From: Achromobacter sp. RTa
Lineage (GTDB): Bacteria > Pseudomonadota > Gammaproteobacteria > Burkholderiales > Burkholderiaceae_B
Assembly (NCBI RefSeq): GCF_000757485.1
Contig: NZ_JPYO01000042.1
Span: 1,120,296 to 1,184,295 of the forward strand
Reading direction: 5' to 3'
DNA: 64,000 nt
Under the pieces are notes generated by a model, which had not been told where the DNA came from, did not search any database, and saw nothing but the letters and a program-made list of their open reading frames with translations. Both the position numbers and the translations under genes were made by a program. This document shows, piece by piece, positions 8,616 through 18,240 of this stretch. The number at the start of each line of letters is the position of its first letter. The stretch's first letter is position 1.

Positions 8616-8934
8616 CACCCGTACGAGATGGCCTGACGGGCTAGGAATGGTCTACCCGGGTGTCAGACACCGGCTGACTTTGACATCTTTCCGTGTCTGA
8701 CACCCCTACGGGATAGCCTGACAGACTAGGGACGGTCCACCCGGGTGTCAGACACCGGCTGACTTTTGACTTTCCGTGTCAGACACCCGTACGGGATAGC
8801 CTGCCGAACTGCAACGATGCCCCTCGGGTGTCTGACACCGGCCGCAATTGGACGGTCTTTCAAAGTCAGCCGGTGTCAGACACCCCGGACCATCGCTTCA
8901 GCTTGACGATCACTTCGTAAGGGTGTCTGACACT
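8608..8934. repeat. Array of eight GTGTCWGACACC palindromes
   Basis: Copies of the 12-bp palindrome start at 8608, 8660, 8693, 8745, 8776, 8828, 8873 and 8923 (the last ends in T). The first three pairs are offset by exactly 52 bases within each pair, and the pair recurs every 83-85 bases, so this is a tandem duplication of an approximately 85-bp composite unit. Sequence after the first palindrome of a pair is CCGTACG or similar, and before the second is CCCGG. The array fills the whole 324-base gap between two convergent genes. I see no promoter, gene or T-rich terminator in it. Related clusters lie at 47870-48058 and 54411-54513. Confidence 0.9.
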
Positions 8935-8939
8935 CGGAG

Positions 8940-9956
8940 TCAACGGATGGGCAACGCGTACATCAAGCCGCCTTGCGTCCATTGCGCGTTCAGGCCGCGC
9001 TGGATCTTCAGGGGGCTGCCCTGGCCGACGTTGCGCTCGAAGCTTTCGCCGTAGTTGCCGACCTGCTTGATGATGTTGTAGGCCCACTTCTCGTCCAGCC
9101 CCAGGTTGGCGCCGCTACCGGGGATGACGCCCAGGATGCGCTTGATGTTGGGGTTGGCACTCTTGGCCTGCTCGTCCACGTTCTTGGACGACACGCCGTA
9201 CTCTTCGGCCTCGATCATGGCGGACAGCGACCAGCGCACGATGTTCAGCCAGGCGTCGTCGCCCTGCCGCACGAAGGGCCCCAGCGGTTCCTTGGAGATG
9301 ATCTCGGGCAGCACCACGTAATCGTCGGGATTCTGCAGCTTGGAGATGCGAATCGAGGCCAGGCCCGATGCGTCGGTGCTGAAAACGTCGCAACGGCCGG
9401 CCGCAAAGGCGTTGACCACCTCGTTGAAGGTCTCGATCACGACCGGCTTGTAGCTCACGTTGTTCGCGCGCGCCCAGTCGGCCAGCGTGTTCTCGTTGGA
9501 CGTGCCGGTCTGCAGGCAGATGGTGGCGCCGTTGATCTCCTTGGCGCTTTTCACGCCCAGCGACTTCGGCACCAGGAAACCCTGGCCATCGTAGAAATTG
9601 ACGCCGGCGTGGATGATGCCCAGCGCGGTATCGCGCTGCTGCGTCACCGTGGTGTTGCGCGTCAGCACGTCCACTTCGCCGGACTGCAGCGCCGTGAAGC
9701 GCTGCTGCGAATTCAGCGGCACGACCTTGATCTTGTCGGCGTCGCCGAACACGGCCGCCGCGATGGCGCGGCACAGGTCCACGTCCAGCCCCTGCCACTT
9801 GCCCTGGGCATCGGGTGCGGAAAAGCCGGCGAACCCCGTCGTCGTGCCGCAAGCCACCGCGCCGCGCTGGCGCACCACGTCAAGCGTGGCGGCTTGCGCG
9901 CCCTGCGCCGCCGCCATCAAGAGCGCCGCGCCCATCAACCCTTTTGCAATGTTCAT
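8940..9956 (-). CDS. Periplasmic amino-acid-binding protein of an ABC transporter (AapJ/BztA-type)
   Basis: A 338-residue family 3 solute-binding protein. Residues 1-22 form a signal peptide ending GAQA before ATLDVV. The mature part contains GFSAPDAQGKWQGLDVDLCR, LNSQQRFTALQSGEVDVLTRN and CLQTGTSNENTLADW, close to the general L-amino-acid binding proteins. The ATG at 9956 follows an AGGAA site; the longer frame to 10034 adds no recognisable sequence. No permease or ATPase gene is nearby, so the transporter partners are elsewhere. An aminotransferase gene lies 170 bases upstream on the same strand. The 3' end abuts the palindrome array. Confidence 0.92.
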   Translation of the reverse strand: MNIAKGLMGAALLMAAAQGAQAATLDVVRQRGAVACGTTTGFAGFSAPDAQGKWQGLDVDLCRAIAAAVFGDADKIKVVPLNSQQRFTALQSGEVDVLTRNTTVTQQRDTALGIIHAGVNFYDGQGFLVPKSLGVKSAKEINGATICLQTGTSNENTLADWARANNVSYKPVVIETFNEVVNAFAAGRCDVFSTDASGLASIRISKLQNPDDYVVLPEIISKEPLGPFVRQGDDAWLNIVRWSLSAMIEAEEYGVSSKNVDEQAKSANPNIKRILGVIPGSGANLGLDEKWAYNIIKQVGNYGESFERNVGQGSPLKIQRGLNAQWTQGGLMYALPIR

Positions 9957-10126
9957 GACCTGTTTCCTGTTCTTCTTCCGGGCGCGGGGACGCGCCGAGG
10001 CAAGAAGCTTATAGACATGAAGCGCCCGCGCCAAATAACAAGCGCTTATTTAGGTATGCGCGCCCGCACCGGACGGGGCGCATGCGCAAGGATAGCAAGC
10101 AGCAAGGCGGCGCCGGATGCGCGCCG

Positions 10127-11368
10127 TCAAGCCGCCAGCGAGATCGACACGGGTTCGTTGGCTTCGCAGGCGTCCAGCGCGCGGCCCAGCCGCTGCATGC
10201 CTTGAGCGATCTGGGTTTCGTTCATCGTGGCGAACGACATGCGCATGGCATGCAGGTCGGCCTGCGCCGGGTCCGCGTAGAACGCCTTGCCGGGCACATA
10301 AACCACTTCGTGCTCGATGGCATAGGGCAGCAGGCGGGTGGCGTCCACCTCGCCCGTCAGGCGCGCCCAGAAGAACATGCCGCCCTCGGGCTTGCGGAAC
10401 GTGACCCGGCCCGCCAGTTCGCGCGCTAGCGACTCGGCCATCGCGTCGCAGCGCAGGCCATAGGCGGCGCGGATGCGCGGCACATGTTCGCCATAGCGGC
10501 CGTTGGCCAGGTATTGAGCCACGACTTCCTGGATCCAGGCGGACGAAGCCATGTCGTCGGCCGCCTTGGCGCCGACGCAGCGGCGGCGGATCTCGGGCGG
10601 CGCGACCAGCCAGCCGATGCGCAGCGCCGGCGCCATGGTCTTGGACATGCTGGCCAGGTACACCGCCCAATGGCGGGCTTCGCCTTCGGCCAGGGCCGCG
10701 ATTGGCGGCACCGCTTCGCCGGCGAAGCGCAGCTCGCTGTAGGGATCGTCCTCGACGATCAGGAAGCGGTGCTTGACCGCGAGCTCCAGCAACCGCAGGC
10801 GGCGCTGGCGCGTGAGCGTGGCGCCGCAGGGGTTGGAGAACGAGGCGACGACGCACACGACCTTCGGCTTGACCTGCTCGGCAAGCGCGTCCAGCGCGTC
10901 CACGTCGATGCCCTCGGGCCCGGACGGCACGGTGTGCACCGTCGCGCCGGTGTAGCGCAGGGCCTGCACGGAATTGGGGAAGGCGGGCGATTCGATGATG
11001 GCGTGATCGCCGGGCTGCAGCATGACGCGGCTAAGGAGAGCCATCGCCTGCTGGGAACCGCCCGTCACGGCCAGTTCGGTGTCGGCGTTGCAGACCAGCC
11101 CGCGTTCCGCGGACAGCCGCGCCAGCTCATGGCGCAGGCTGGCCTGCCCGTCGATGTTGGAATACTGCAGGCAGGCGCCCAGCCGCGCCATGACCTGGGT
11201 CGACGCGACCGTCAGGCCCTCGATGTCGAACAGTTCCTGGGCGGGATACCCGCCCGCCAGCGAAATCGTGCCCGGCCGCATGGCATAGGGCATCAGCGAT
11301 CGGATGGGCGAGGCGGGGGGATGGGCGAAAGGCGTGGCAAAAGCGTAATCGGGCGCTGCGCTGGACAT
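10127..11368 (-). CDS. PLP-dependent aminotransferase, fold type I (class I/II)
   Basis: The 413-residue protein resembles 2-aminoadipate/valine-pyruvate-type aminotransferases: ISLAGGYPAQELFD near the start, TGGSQQAMALLSRVMLQPGDH, the loop VASFSNPCGATL, and the PLP lysine in SMSKTMAPALRIGWL. It lacks the N-terminal GntR helix-turn-helix seen in MocR-type relatives, so it is an enzyme rather than a regulator. The substrate is not determined. I chose the ATG at 11368; a TTG at 11449 would extend it but overlaps an AT-rich likely promoter. It may share a transcript with the amino-acid-binding protein gene downstream. Confidence 0.88.
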   Translation of the reverse strand: MSSAAPDYAFATPFAHPPASPIRSLMPYAMRPGTISLAGGYPAQELFDIEGLTVASTQVMARLGACLQYSNIDGQASLRHELARLSAERGLVCNADTELAVTGGSQQAMALLSRVMLQPGDHAIIESPAFPNSVQALRYTGATVHTVPSGPEGIDVDALDALAEQVKPKVVCVVASFSNPCGATLTRQRRLRLLELAVKHRFLIVEDDPYSELRFAGEAVPPIAALAEGEARHWAVYLASMSKTMAPALRIGWLVAPPEIRRRCVGAKAADDMASSAWIQEVVAQYLANGRYGEHVPRIRAAYGLRCDAMAESLARELAGRVTFRKPEGGMFFWARLTGEVDATRLLPYAIEHEVVYVPGKAFYADPAQADLHAMRMSFATMNETQIAQGMQRLGRALDACEANEPVSISLAA

Positions 11369-11568
11369 GGCGGGGGGACTGGGAAGGTGGAGAACCGTGT
11401 CGCCCGCGAGGGCGGCGCCGGACCGCTTAGAACATTGAAATATAAACAAATCCCTTCAAATTCTAAGCCTGGCCTTTGCACAGGGTCAACGGCCGGGCCG
11501 GGCGGTGTGGCGAAACGATCCTGCACAGTCCTACACTATGGGACATCCTGTTCCTGCAAGAGAGCTGC

Positions 11569-12288
11569 ATGACCGCCGTAGACACCATGGCCGGGCGCCT
11601 TGCCCAGATCCAGCAACGCATCGCCAACGCCTGCGCGCGCGCAGGCCGCCCCCCGGAAAGCGTGACGCTGCTGCCCGTCAGCAAGACGTTCGGCATCGAG
11701 GCCATCCGCGAGGCCATGGCGCTGGGGCTGACCCGGTTCGGCGAAAACAAGACGCAGGAGATCCGCCAGAAGGCCGCCGCCCTGGCCGGCCAGGGCCTGC
11801 AATGGGTGCTGATCGGCCACTTGCAGACCAACAAGGCCAAGGATGCCGCCCGCGACGCGGCCGAGGTGCAATCTCTGGACCGCCTGGAGCTCGCCGAGGC
11901 CCTGCACCGCCGCCTGGCCAACGAAGGCCGCAGCCTGGACGTGCTGGTCCAGGTGAAAACCTCGTCCGAACCCAGCAAGTACGGCATGGCTCCGGCGGAC
12001 GTGCCCGCCTTCCTGCGCCGCATCGCGGCCGATTTCCCGACCTTGCGCGTGCAGGGGCTGATGACGCTGGCCGTGAACTCGCCGGATCCCGGCGACGTGC
12101 GCGCCTGCTTCCGCGCCCTGCGCGAGCTGCGGGACCGGCTGCGCCAGGAAAATATCCCCGGCATATCCCTGGACCGCCTGTCCATGGGCATGAGCGGGGA
12201 TTTCGAACTGGCGATCGAGGAGGGCTCGACGGAAGTGCGCATCGGCACGGCCGTATTCGGCGCTCGCGCCTATCCCGATCCACAGTAG
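11569..12288 (+). CDS. yggS: Pyridoxal phosphate homeostasis protein (YggS/PROSC family)
   Basis: The 239-residue protein matches the YggS family throughout: LLPVSKTFGIEAIREA with the PLP-binding lysine, RFGENKTQEI, WVLIGHLQTNKAK, and SMGMSGDFELAIEEGST near the C-terminus. It binds pyridoxal 5'-phosphate and keeps the free pool balanced; it has no known enzyme activity. The ATG at 11569 follows an AGAGAG ribosome site. It is divergent from the aminotransferase gene, which itself uses PLP. An intrinsic terminator follows 20 bases after the stop. In many proteobacteria this gene neighbours type IV pilus or proC genes, but none is here. Confidence 0.95.
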   Translation: MTAVDTMAGRLAQIQQRIANACARAGRPPESVTLLPVSKTFGIEAIREAMALGLTRFGENKTQEIRQKAAALAGQGLQWVLIGHLQTNKAKDAARDAAEVQSLDRLELAEALHRRLANEGRSLDVLVQVKTSSEPSKYGMAPADVPAFLRRIAADFPTLRVQGLMTLAVNSPDPGDVRACFRALRELRDRLRQENIPGISLDRLSMGMSGDFELAIEEGSTEVRIGTAVFGARAYPDPQ

Positions 12289-12308
12289 TCCCCCAAGCGG
12301 ACAGCCGG

Positions 12309-12335
12309 AAAGGGCCCGTTTTTCCGGGCCCTTTT
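12309..12335 (+). terminator. Intrinsic terminator after yggS
   Basis: A perfect 10-bp stem, AAAGGGCCCG / CGGGCCCTTT (12309-12318 and 12325-12334), with a short T-rich loop ends in TTTT. It lies 21 bases after the yggS stop and before the next gene's ribosome site. Confidence 0.9.
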
Positions 12336-12442
12336 GCGTGGGCGCAAGGCATAATGGCGGCGCAAGAAAAAAGCGGCGCGAACTTGACGACGATCAAGGA
12401 CGCAACGCCGCGCTTTCGACATTCCGCACGAGGAGACACCCT

Positions 12443-13411
12443 ATGCACAAGCCCATGAAGCGCCTGCTGGCGCTAGCCGCCCTGTCCCTGGCCGCCAGCG
12501 CGGCCTCCGCCCAATCCTGGCCCACCCAGCCGGTCCGCTGGATCGTGCCCTATCCCGCCGGCGGCGGCACCGACGTGGTGGCGCGCACGGTGGCAAGCAG
12601 CCTGGAAAAGACGCTGGGCCAGACCATTGTGGTCGAGAACCGCCCCGGCGCCGGCACCATCATCGGCGCAACCGCCATAGCGCAGGCAGAGCCGTCCGGC
12701 TACGTCGTCGGCACCGCCGACTCCGGCACCCTGGCTTTCAACTCTTCGCTGTACGCCAAGCTGTCCTACGATCCGGCCAAGTTCACCTATATCGGCGGCA
12801 TCGCCAAGTTTCCGCTGCTGCTGGCCGTTAACGTCAATTCGCCGTACAAGACCGTGGACGAGGTGCTCGCGGCCGCCAAGAAGGAACCGGGCAAGCTGAC
12901 CGCGGCCTCCGCTGGCGCGGGCTCGCCCCACCACCTGGCGCTGGAGCTGTTCAAGCAGCGCACGGGCGCCAATGTGCTGCACGTGCCCTACAAGGGCGCC
13001 GCGCCCGCCATCCAGGACCTGCTGGGCGGCCAGGTCGACCTGATGTTCATCGACCTCGCCTCGGGCCTGCCCAACGTAAAGGCCGGCAAGCTGCGCGTGC
13101 TGGCGGCCGCGACGCCCGAGCGCCTGCCGGTGCTGCCGGACACCCCGACGATGGCCGAACAAGGCGTCGCCAATTTCACCGCCTATGCCTGGCAAGGCCT
13201 GGTGGGCCCGGCCGGACTGCCGGAAAACGTGGTGAAGAAGCTGTCGGCCGACCTGGAAGCCACGCTCAAGAATCCGGCCGTGTCGCAGAAGATCCTGGAT
13301 ATGGGCGTCATCCCCATGCCGATGCCGGCCCAGGAATTCAAGGCCTACGCCGACCAGGAGCGCAGCGCCTGGGCCGACGTGATCAAGAAGGCAGGCATCA
13401 AACTGGATTAA
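12443..13411 (+). CDS. Bug-family tripartite tricarboxylate transporter substrate-binding protein
   Basis: A 322-residue periplasmic protein with a 23-residue signal peptide ending AASA before QSWPTQPV. It has Bug-family hallmarks: VRWIVPYPAGGGTDVVAR, VENRPGAG, and LHVPYKGAAPAIQDLLGGQVD. Bug proteins are greatly expanded in Bordetella and bind carboxylates or other small anionic molecules for TTT transporters. No tctA/tctB membrane genes are near, as is usual for this family. The ATG at 12443 follows a GAGGAGA site. The ligand cannot be predicted. A bidirectional terminator follows. Confidence 0.93.
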   Translation: MHKPMKRLLALAALSLAASAASAQSWPTQPVRWIVPYPAGGGTDVVARTVASSLEKTLGQTIVVENRPGAGTIIGATAIAQAEPSGYVVGTADSGTLAFNSSLYAKLSYDPAKFTYIGGIAKFPLLLAVNVNSPYKTVDEVLAAAKKEPGKLTAASAGAGSPHHLALELFKQRTGANVLHVPYKGAAPAIQDLLGGQVDLMFIDLASGLPNVKAGKLRVLAAATPERLPVLPDTPTMAEQGVANFTAYAWQGLVGPAGLPENVVKKLSADLEATLKNPAVSQKILDMGVIPMPMPAQEFKAYADQERSAWADVIKKAGIKLD

Positions 13412-13428
13412 GCGCGGCAGCCCAGGCA

Positions 13429-13458
13429 AAAAACGCGGCCAACAATGGCCGCGTTTTT
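13429..13458. terminator. Bidirectional intrinsic terminator
   Basis: The stem AAAAACGCGGCCA / TGGCCGCGTTTTT (13429-13441 and 13446-13458) with a 4-base loop has a T run in both directions. It can therefore serve both the Bug-protein gene and the convergent FAD/Fe-S oxidoreductase gene. Confidence 0.92.
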
Positions 13459-13467
13459 CGTTGGCGC

Positions 13468-16400
13468 TCAGACCAGAACGCGTTCGATGCCGCCCGCATT
13501 GGCGCGGCGGACGTAGTCCTCCATCCAGCTTTCGCCCAGGATGTGGCGCGCCATTTCGACCACGATGTAGTCCGCGTCCATGCCGGTGTCGCCCTCGTAG
13601 CGCGACAGGCCCTGCAGGCACGACGGGCACGAGGTCAGCACCTTCACGTCGCCCGTGAAGCCGTCGCTGCGCAGCGCGGCGTCGCCCTTGAGCAGCTCTT
13701 CCTGCTTGCGGAAGCGCACCTGCGTGGAGATGTCCGGACGGCTGACGGCCAGCGTGCCCGATTCGCCGCAGCAGCGGTCGCTCTTGACGGCGCCGTCGCC
13801 CACCAGGGCGCGGACGGTCTTCATCGGCTCCTGCAGCTTCATGGGCGTGTGGCAGGGGTCGTGGTACATGTAGCGCACGCCCTTGGCGCCTTCGAGCTTG
13901 ATGCCCTTTTCGAGCAGGTACTCGTGGATGTCGATCAGGCGGCAGCCGGGGAAGATCTTCTCGAACTCGTAGCCCGCGAGCTGGTCGTAACAGGTGCCGC
14001 AGCTGACCACCACCGTCTTGATGTCCAGGTAGTTCAGCGTATTGGCGACCCGATGGAACAGCACCCGGTTGTCGGTGATGATCTGCTCGGCCTTGTCCGT
14101 CATGCCGTTGCCGCGCTGGGGATAGCCGCAGCACAGGTAGCCCGGCGGCAACACGGTCTGCACGCCGGCATGCCACAGCATGGCTTGCGTGGCCAGGCCC
14201 ACTTGCGAGAACAGACGCTCCGAGCCACAGCCCGGGAAGTAGAACACCGCTTCCGTGTCGGCCGTGGTGGCCTTGGGATCGCGGATGATGGGCACGTAGT
14301 TCGCGTCTTCGATGTCCAGCAGCTTGCGCGCCGCCTGCTTGGGTAGCCCGCCAGGCATCTTCTTGTTCACGAAGTGCACGATCTGCTCGCGCATCGGCGG
14401 CTTGCCCACCGTGGCCGGCGGGGCGGAGGTCTGCTTCTTCACCAGGCCCGACAGCAGGTCATGGGCGGCGCGCTGCACCTTGTAGCCCACGCCCACCATC
14501 GCCTTGCGGGTAGCGTTGATGGTGGCCGGGTCCTTGGCGTTCAGGAAGAACATGGCGCTGGCCGTACCCGGGTTGAACGACTTGCGGCCCATGCGGCGCA
14601 GCACGGCGCGCATGTTCATGGACACGTCGCCGAAATCGATGTCGACCGGACAGGGGTTGTAGCACTTGTGGCAGACCGTGCAGTGATCGGCCACGTCCTC
14701 GAACTCTTCCCAGTGCTTCAGGCTGACGCCGCGGCGGGTCTGCTCTTCGTACAGGAAGGCCTCCACCAGCAGCGAGGTGGCCAGGATCTTGTTGCGCGGC
14801 GAATACAGCAGGTTCGCGCGCGGCACGTGGGTGGCGCACACGGGCTTGCACTTGCCGCAGCGCAGGCAGTCCTTGATGGATTCCGAGATGGCGCCGATGT
14901 CGCTTTGCTGCATGATCAGCGACTCGTGGCCCATCAGGTTGAAGCTGGGCGTCCAGGCATGGCGCAGGTCGGCGCCCGGCATGAGCTTGCCGGCGTTGAA
15001 GTGGCCCTTAGGGTCCACGCGGCGCTTGTATTCCTGGAACGGCGCCAGTTCGGCCTCGGTCAGGAATTCGTACTTGGTCAGGCCGATGCCGTGCTCGCCG
15101 GAGATCACGCCGTCCAGGTCGCGGGCGATCTGCATGATGCGCTCGACGGCCTGGTGGGCCTCCTGCAGCATCTCGTAGTCGTCCGAGTTGACCGGGATGT
15201 TGGTGTGCACGTTGCCGTCGCCGGCGTGCATGTGCAGTGCGACGAACACGCGGCTCTTGAGCACCCGGCCGTGGATGGCGACGAGTTCATCGACGATCTT
15301 CTTGTAGGCCGCGCCCGAGAACGCGCGTTGCAGGCCGGCCAGCACTTCGGTTTTCCAGGACACGCGGATCGTGCGGTCCTGCACGACGTCGAAAATGCGG
15401 GCATCGGGCTGGGCCGCCAGGCGGTCCGACAACGCGGCCTGCAGATCGCCCAGGCCCAGGCCGTGCAGCTCGGGCAGGGCCTGCAGCAGCGGCATGTCCA
15501 GGTTGTCCAGCAGCCACTGCCAGCGCTTCCTGGCGCCGGCCAGCAGTTCCAGCGCCTGGCGCGTGCGCTCGGCCAGCACTTCGGCGCGGGTGGTTTCGAT
15601 GTCGGCGTCGTCGATCTTGCCGACCGGCAGCGGCGTGCACAGGTACGCGTCCAGCGCGCCCAGCAGCTTGAGCTTGTTGCGGGTCGAGAGCTCGATGTTG
15701 ATGCGTTCGATGTGATCCGTGTATTCGCCCATGCGGGGCAGCGGGATCACCACGTCTTCGTTGATCTTGAAGGCGTTGGTGTGGCGGGCGATGGCGGCGG
15801 TGCGCGAGCGGTCCAGCCAGAATTTCTTGCGCGCCTCGGGGCTGACGGCCACGAAACCTTCGCCGTGGCGGGTGTTGGCCAGGCGCACGACCTCGCTGGC
15901 CGCCGCGGCGACCGCGTCTTCGTCGTCGCCGACGATGTCGCCGATCAGGACCATCTTGGGCAGCACGCCGCGCTTGCTCTTGGTGGCGTAGCCCACCGCG
16001 CGCAGATAGCGTTCGTCCAGGTGCTCCAGGCCCGCCAGGATGGCGCCGCGCTCGCGGCCTTCGCCATCCAGGTAGCCCTTGACCTCGACGATCGACGGAA
16101 TGGCGTCGCGCGCCTGGCCGAAGAACTCCATGCAGACCGTGCGCGTGTGGCGCGGCATGCGGTGCAGCACCCAGCGCGCCGAGGTGATCAGGCCGTCGCA
16201 GCCTTCCTTCTGGATGCCCGGCAGGCCCGCCAGGAACTTGTCGGTGACGTCCTTGCCCAGGCCTTCCTTGCGGAACACACGGCCCTGGATCTCCAGCGTT
16301 TCGGTCTTGAGCAGGCGCTCGCCCGGCTTGCCGCGGCCATCGAACCACTTGAGCTCGAAACGGGCCACTTCCACGTCATGGATCTTGCCCATGTTGTGGT

Positions 16401-17427
16401 CCAGGCGGCTCACTTCCAGCCAGTTGCCGTTCGGATCGACCATGCGCCACCAGGCCAGGTTGTCCAGCGCGGTGCCCCACAGCACGGCCTTCTTGCCGCC
16501 CGCGTTCATGGCGATGTTGCCGCCCACGCACGAGGCTTCGGCGGAAGTCGGGTCGACGGCGAAGACGAAGCCGGCCGCTTCAGCCGCTTCGGACACCCGC
16601 TTGGTCACCACGCCGGCGCCGGCATGGATGACCGCCACGGGCTCGCTCAGGCCGGGCAGGATACAGGACTCGACCTGGCCCAGCCGGTCGAATTTCTCGG
16701 TGTTGATGACCGCCGACTTCCAGGTCAGCGGGATGGCGCCGCCGGTATAGCCGGTGCCGCCGCCGCGCGGGATGATGGTCAGGCCCAGTTCGATGCAGGC
16801 CGTGACCAGCGCCGCGACCTCGTCTTCCGAATCGGGCGTCACCCCCACGAAGGAATATTCCACCCGCCAGTCGGTAGCGTCGGTGACGTGCGAAACGCGC
16901 GACAGGCCGTCGAACTTGATGTTGTCGCGCGCCGTAATGCGGCCCAGCGCCTTCTGCGCCTGCTTGCGCATCATGGCGGTCTGGTCGAATTCGCCTTCGA
17001 AGGCCGCGATGGCCGAACGCGCCCGCGCCAGCAGGCCGACGACCTTTTCATCGCGGTGCGGATCGTGGCCGGCCTCGGCCGGCACGTCCGGTTCGCGGCG
17101 GCGGTCGATCTCGGCCAGGCGGTGATGCAGGGCTTCGATGAGCTGCTTGCGGCGCTTGGGATTGTCGAGCAGGTCGTCCTGCAGGTACGGATTGCGGCGC
17201 ACCACCCAGATATCGCCCAGCACCTCGTAGAGCATGCGGGCGGAACGCCCCGTCCGGCGCTCGCCGCGCAGGTCGGTCAACAGGCTCCAGGCATCGTCGC
17301 CCAGCAACCGGCCGACGATCTCGCGATCGGAGAACGACGTGTAGTTGTAGGGAATTTCGCGCAGGCGCGCGGGAGTTGCGGGCGGCATCGCCCCGTTCAA
17401 GATGTGGCTAGCGAGTGGGGCGTTCAT
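13468..17427 (-). CDS. Large FAD-linked oxidoreductase fused to 2x[4Fe-4S] and CCG domains
   Basis: This 1319-residue protein joins several units. After an N-terminal region of about 190 residues comes a PCMH-type FAD-binding domain ([10 protein letters not shown] at 221-230, then [18 protein letters not shown]) and a D-lactate dehydrogenase/glycolate-oxidase-like C-terminal part ([15 protein letters not shown]). Two ferredoxin motifs follow, [11 protein letters not shown] near residue 852 and [12 protein letters not shown] near 915. Two GlpC/LutA-like cysteine-rich halves end it (PGCG near 1060 with CCGYPQR near 1098, and DPCH with RCCGESG near 1216). It should oxidise a 2-hydroxy acid and pass electrons through iron-sulfur centres. 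The substrate is not known. It stands alone. Confidence 0.9.
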   Translation of the reverse strand: MNAPLASHILNGAMPPATPARLREIPYNYTSFSDREIVGRLLGDDAWSLLTDLRGERRTGRSARMLYEVLGDIWVVRRNPYLQDDLLDNPKRRKQLIEALHHRLAEIDRRREPDVPAEAGHDPHRDEKVVGLLARARSAIAAFEGEFDQTAMMRKQAQKALGRITARDNIKFDGLSRVSHVTDATDWRVEYSFVGVTPDSEDEVAALVTACIELGLTIIPRGGGTGYTGGAIPLTWKSAVINTEKFDRLGQVESCILPGLSEPVAVIHAGAGVVTKRVSEAAEAAGFVFAVDPTSAEASCVGGNIAMNAGGKKAVLWGTALDNLAWWRMVDPNGNWLEVSRLDHNMGKIHDVEVARFELKWFDGRGKPGERLLKTETLEIQGRVFRKEGLGKDVTDKFLAGLPGIQKEGCDGLITSARWVLHRMPRHTRTVCMEFFGQARDAIPSIVEVKGYLDGEGRERGAILAGLEHLDERYLRAVGYATKSKRGVLPKMVLIGDIVGDDEDAVAAAASEVVRLANTRHGEGFVAVSPEARKKFWLDRSRTAAIARHTNAFKINEDVVIPLPRMGEYTDHIERINIELSTRNKLKLLGALDAYLCTPLPVGKIDDADIETTRAEVLAERTRQALELLAGARKRWQWLLDNLDMPLLQALPELHGLGLGDLQAALSDRLAAQPDARIFDVVQDRTIRVSWKTEVLAGLQRAFSGAAYKKIVDELVAIHGRVLKSRVFVALHMHAGDGNVHTNIPVNSDDYEMLQEAHQAVERIMQIARDLDGVISGEHGIGLTKYEFLTEAELAPFQEYKRRVDPKGHFNAGKLMPGADLRHAWTPSFNLMGHESLIMQQSDIGAISESIKDCLRCGKCKPVCATHVPRANLLYSPRNKILATSLLVEAFLYEEQTRRGVSLKHWEEFEDVADHCTVCHKCYNPCPVDIDFGDVSMNMRAVLRRMGRKSFNPGTASAMFFLNAKDPATINATRKAMVGVGYKVQRAAHDLLSGLVKKQTSAPPATVGKPPMREQIVHFVNKKMPGGLPKQAARKLLDIEDANYVPIIRDPKATTADTEAVFYFPGCGSERLFSQVGLATQAMLWHAGVQTVLPPGYLCCGYPQRGNGMTDKAEQIITDNRVLFHRVANTLNYLDIKTVVVSCGTCYDQLAGYEFEKIFPGCRLIDIHEYLLEKGIKLEGAKGVRYMYHDPCHTPMKLQEPMKTVRALVGDGAVKSDRCCGESGTLAVSRPDISTQVRFRKQEELLKGDAALRSDGFTGDVKVLTSCPSCLQGLSRYEGDTGMDADYIVVEMARHILGESWMEDYVRRANAGGIERVLV

Positions 17428-17558
17428 GGCTGCAAGGGGGGCCCGTAAAAAACTATTTTATGCCATTGATCGAGTCTGCCCCCGAATACCCCCAGGGACG
17501 CGCCCGAAACCGCGGGGAAACCGACTTTATCCGTCCCCAATTTAAATCCGAGCAGACG

Positions 17559-18095
17559 CTAGATCTGCCCCGGGAAGAACCACAGAAGGCTGGCCGTCAT
17601 GGCCAGATAGCGCAGGAACTTGCCGATGGCCATGTAGACCACGCAAGGCCAGAAGGACAGCCGCAGCCATCCCGCCACCGCGCACAGCGGATCGCCCACC
17701 GCGGGCAGCCACGATAGCAGCAGGGCCGGCGGCCCCATGCGGTGGATCCAGTCGTGGGCCCGTTCGTTCCAGCGTCCGCGCATGCGCCCGCCTTCGGTCG
17801 CATCGGGATGCGGATGGGGATGCTTTTCCTTCCACCGCTGCACGGCCCGCTCGGCGCCCAGGCCCATGGCGTAGCTGATGGCGCCGCCCGCCGTATTGCC
17901 CAGGGTAGCCACCAGGATGGCCGGCCAGAACATGTCCGGCGCCAGCTTGACGTAGCCGAACACCGCCGGCTCGGACCCCATCGGCAGCAAGGTCGCGGAC
18001 ACGAGCGATACCGCGAAAATCGCGGACAAGCCGACCGAGGGCAGCGCCAGCACGCCAAGCATCCAGTTGACGGCGGATAACAGACTTTCTTCCAT
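17559..18095 (-). CDS. YqaA/DedA-like small membrane protein
   Basis: The 178-residue protein has hydrophobic segments consistent with an integral membrane protein of the YqaA branch of the SNARE-associated/VTT superfamily: LSAIFAVSLVSATLLPMGSEP, FWPAILVATLGNTAGGAISY, ALLLSWLPAVGDPLCAVAGWL and PCVVYMAIGKFLRYL. The LPMGSEP and LPAVGDP pair is characteristic. Members are poorly characterised; related DedA proteins are lipid transporters or affect envelope integrity. I chose the ATG at 18095 because residues added by the longer frame are not hydrophobic and overlap the ilvA promoter region. It is divergent from ilvA with 145 bases between. Confidence 0.85.
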   Translation of the reverse strand: MEESLLSAVNWMLGVLALPSVGLSAIFAVSLVSATLLPMGSEPAVFGYVKLAPDMFWPAILVATLGNTAGGAISYAMGLGAERAVQRWKEKHPHPHPDATEGGRMRGRWNERAHDWIHRMGPPALLLSWLPAVGDPLCAVAGWLRLSFWPCVVYMAIGKFLRYLAMTASLLWFFPGQI

Positions 18096-18240
18096 AGTGG
18101 GCCGAGTGTAGCCGCGCACGGGCCGCTTCCCCCCGCCCTGCTCGTCCAGTGCGCGAAAAAGCCGGAAAAACCTGGCGGGCGGCGCGGATTTCCCTGCAAT
18201 AATCTCCCCCACTTTCTTACTCTCGACGCCACCGCAGTCC

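Noticed and set aside
8608..8934. CRISPR array
   Set aside because: The repeated unit is a 12-bp palindrome, spacings are 31-52 bp start to start and the intervening sequence is itself partly repeated; no cas genes are present.
14374..17448. 1024-codon open frame on the plus strand
   Set aside because: It is the antisense shadow of the FAD/Fe-S oxidoreductase gene; composition is typical of a GC-rich shadow (rich in H, R, G, D) with no recognisable domain.
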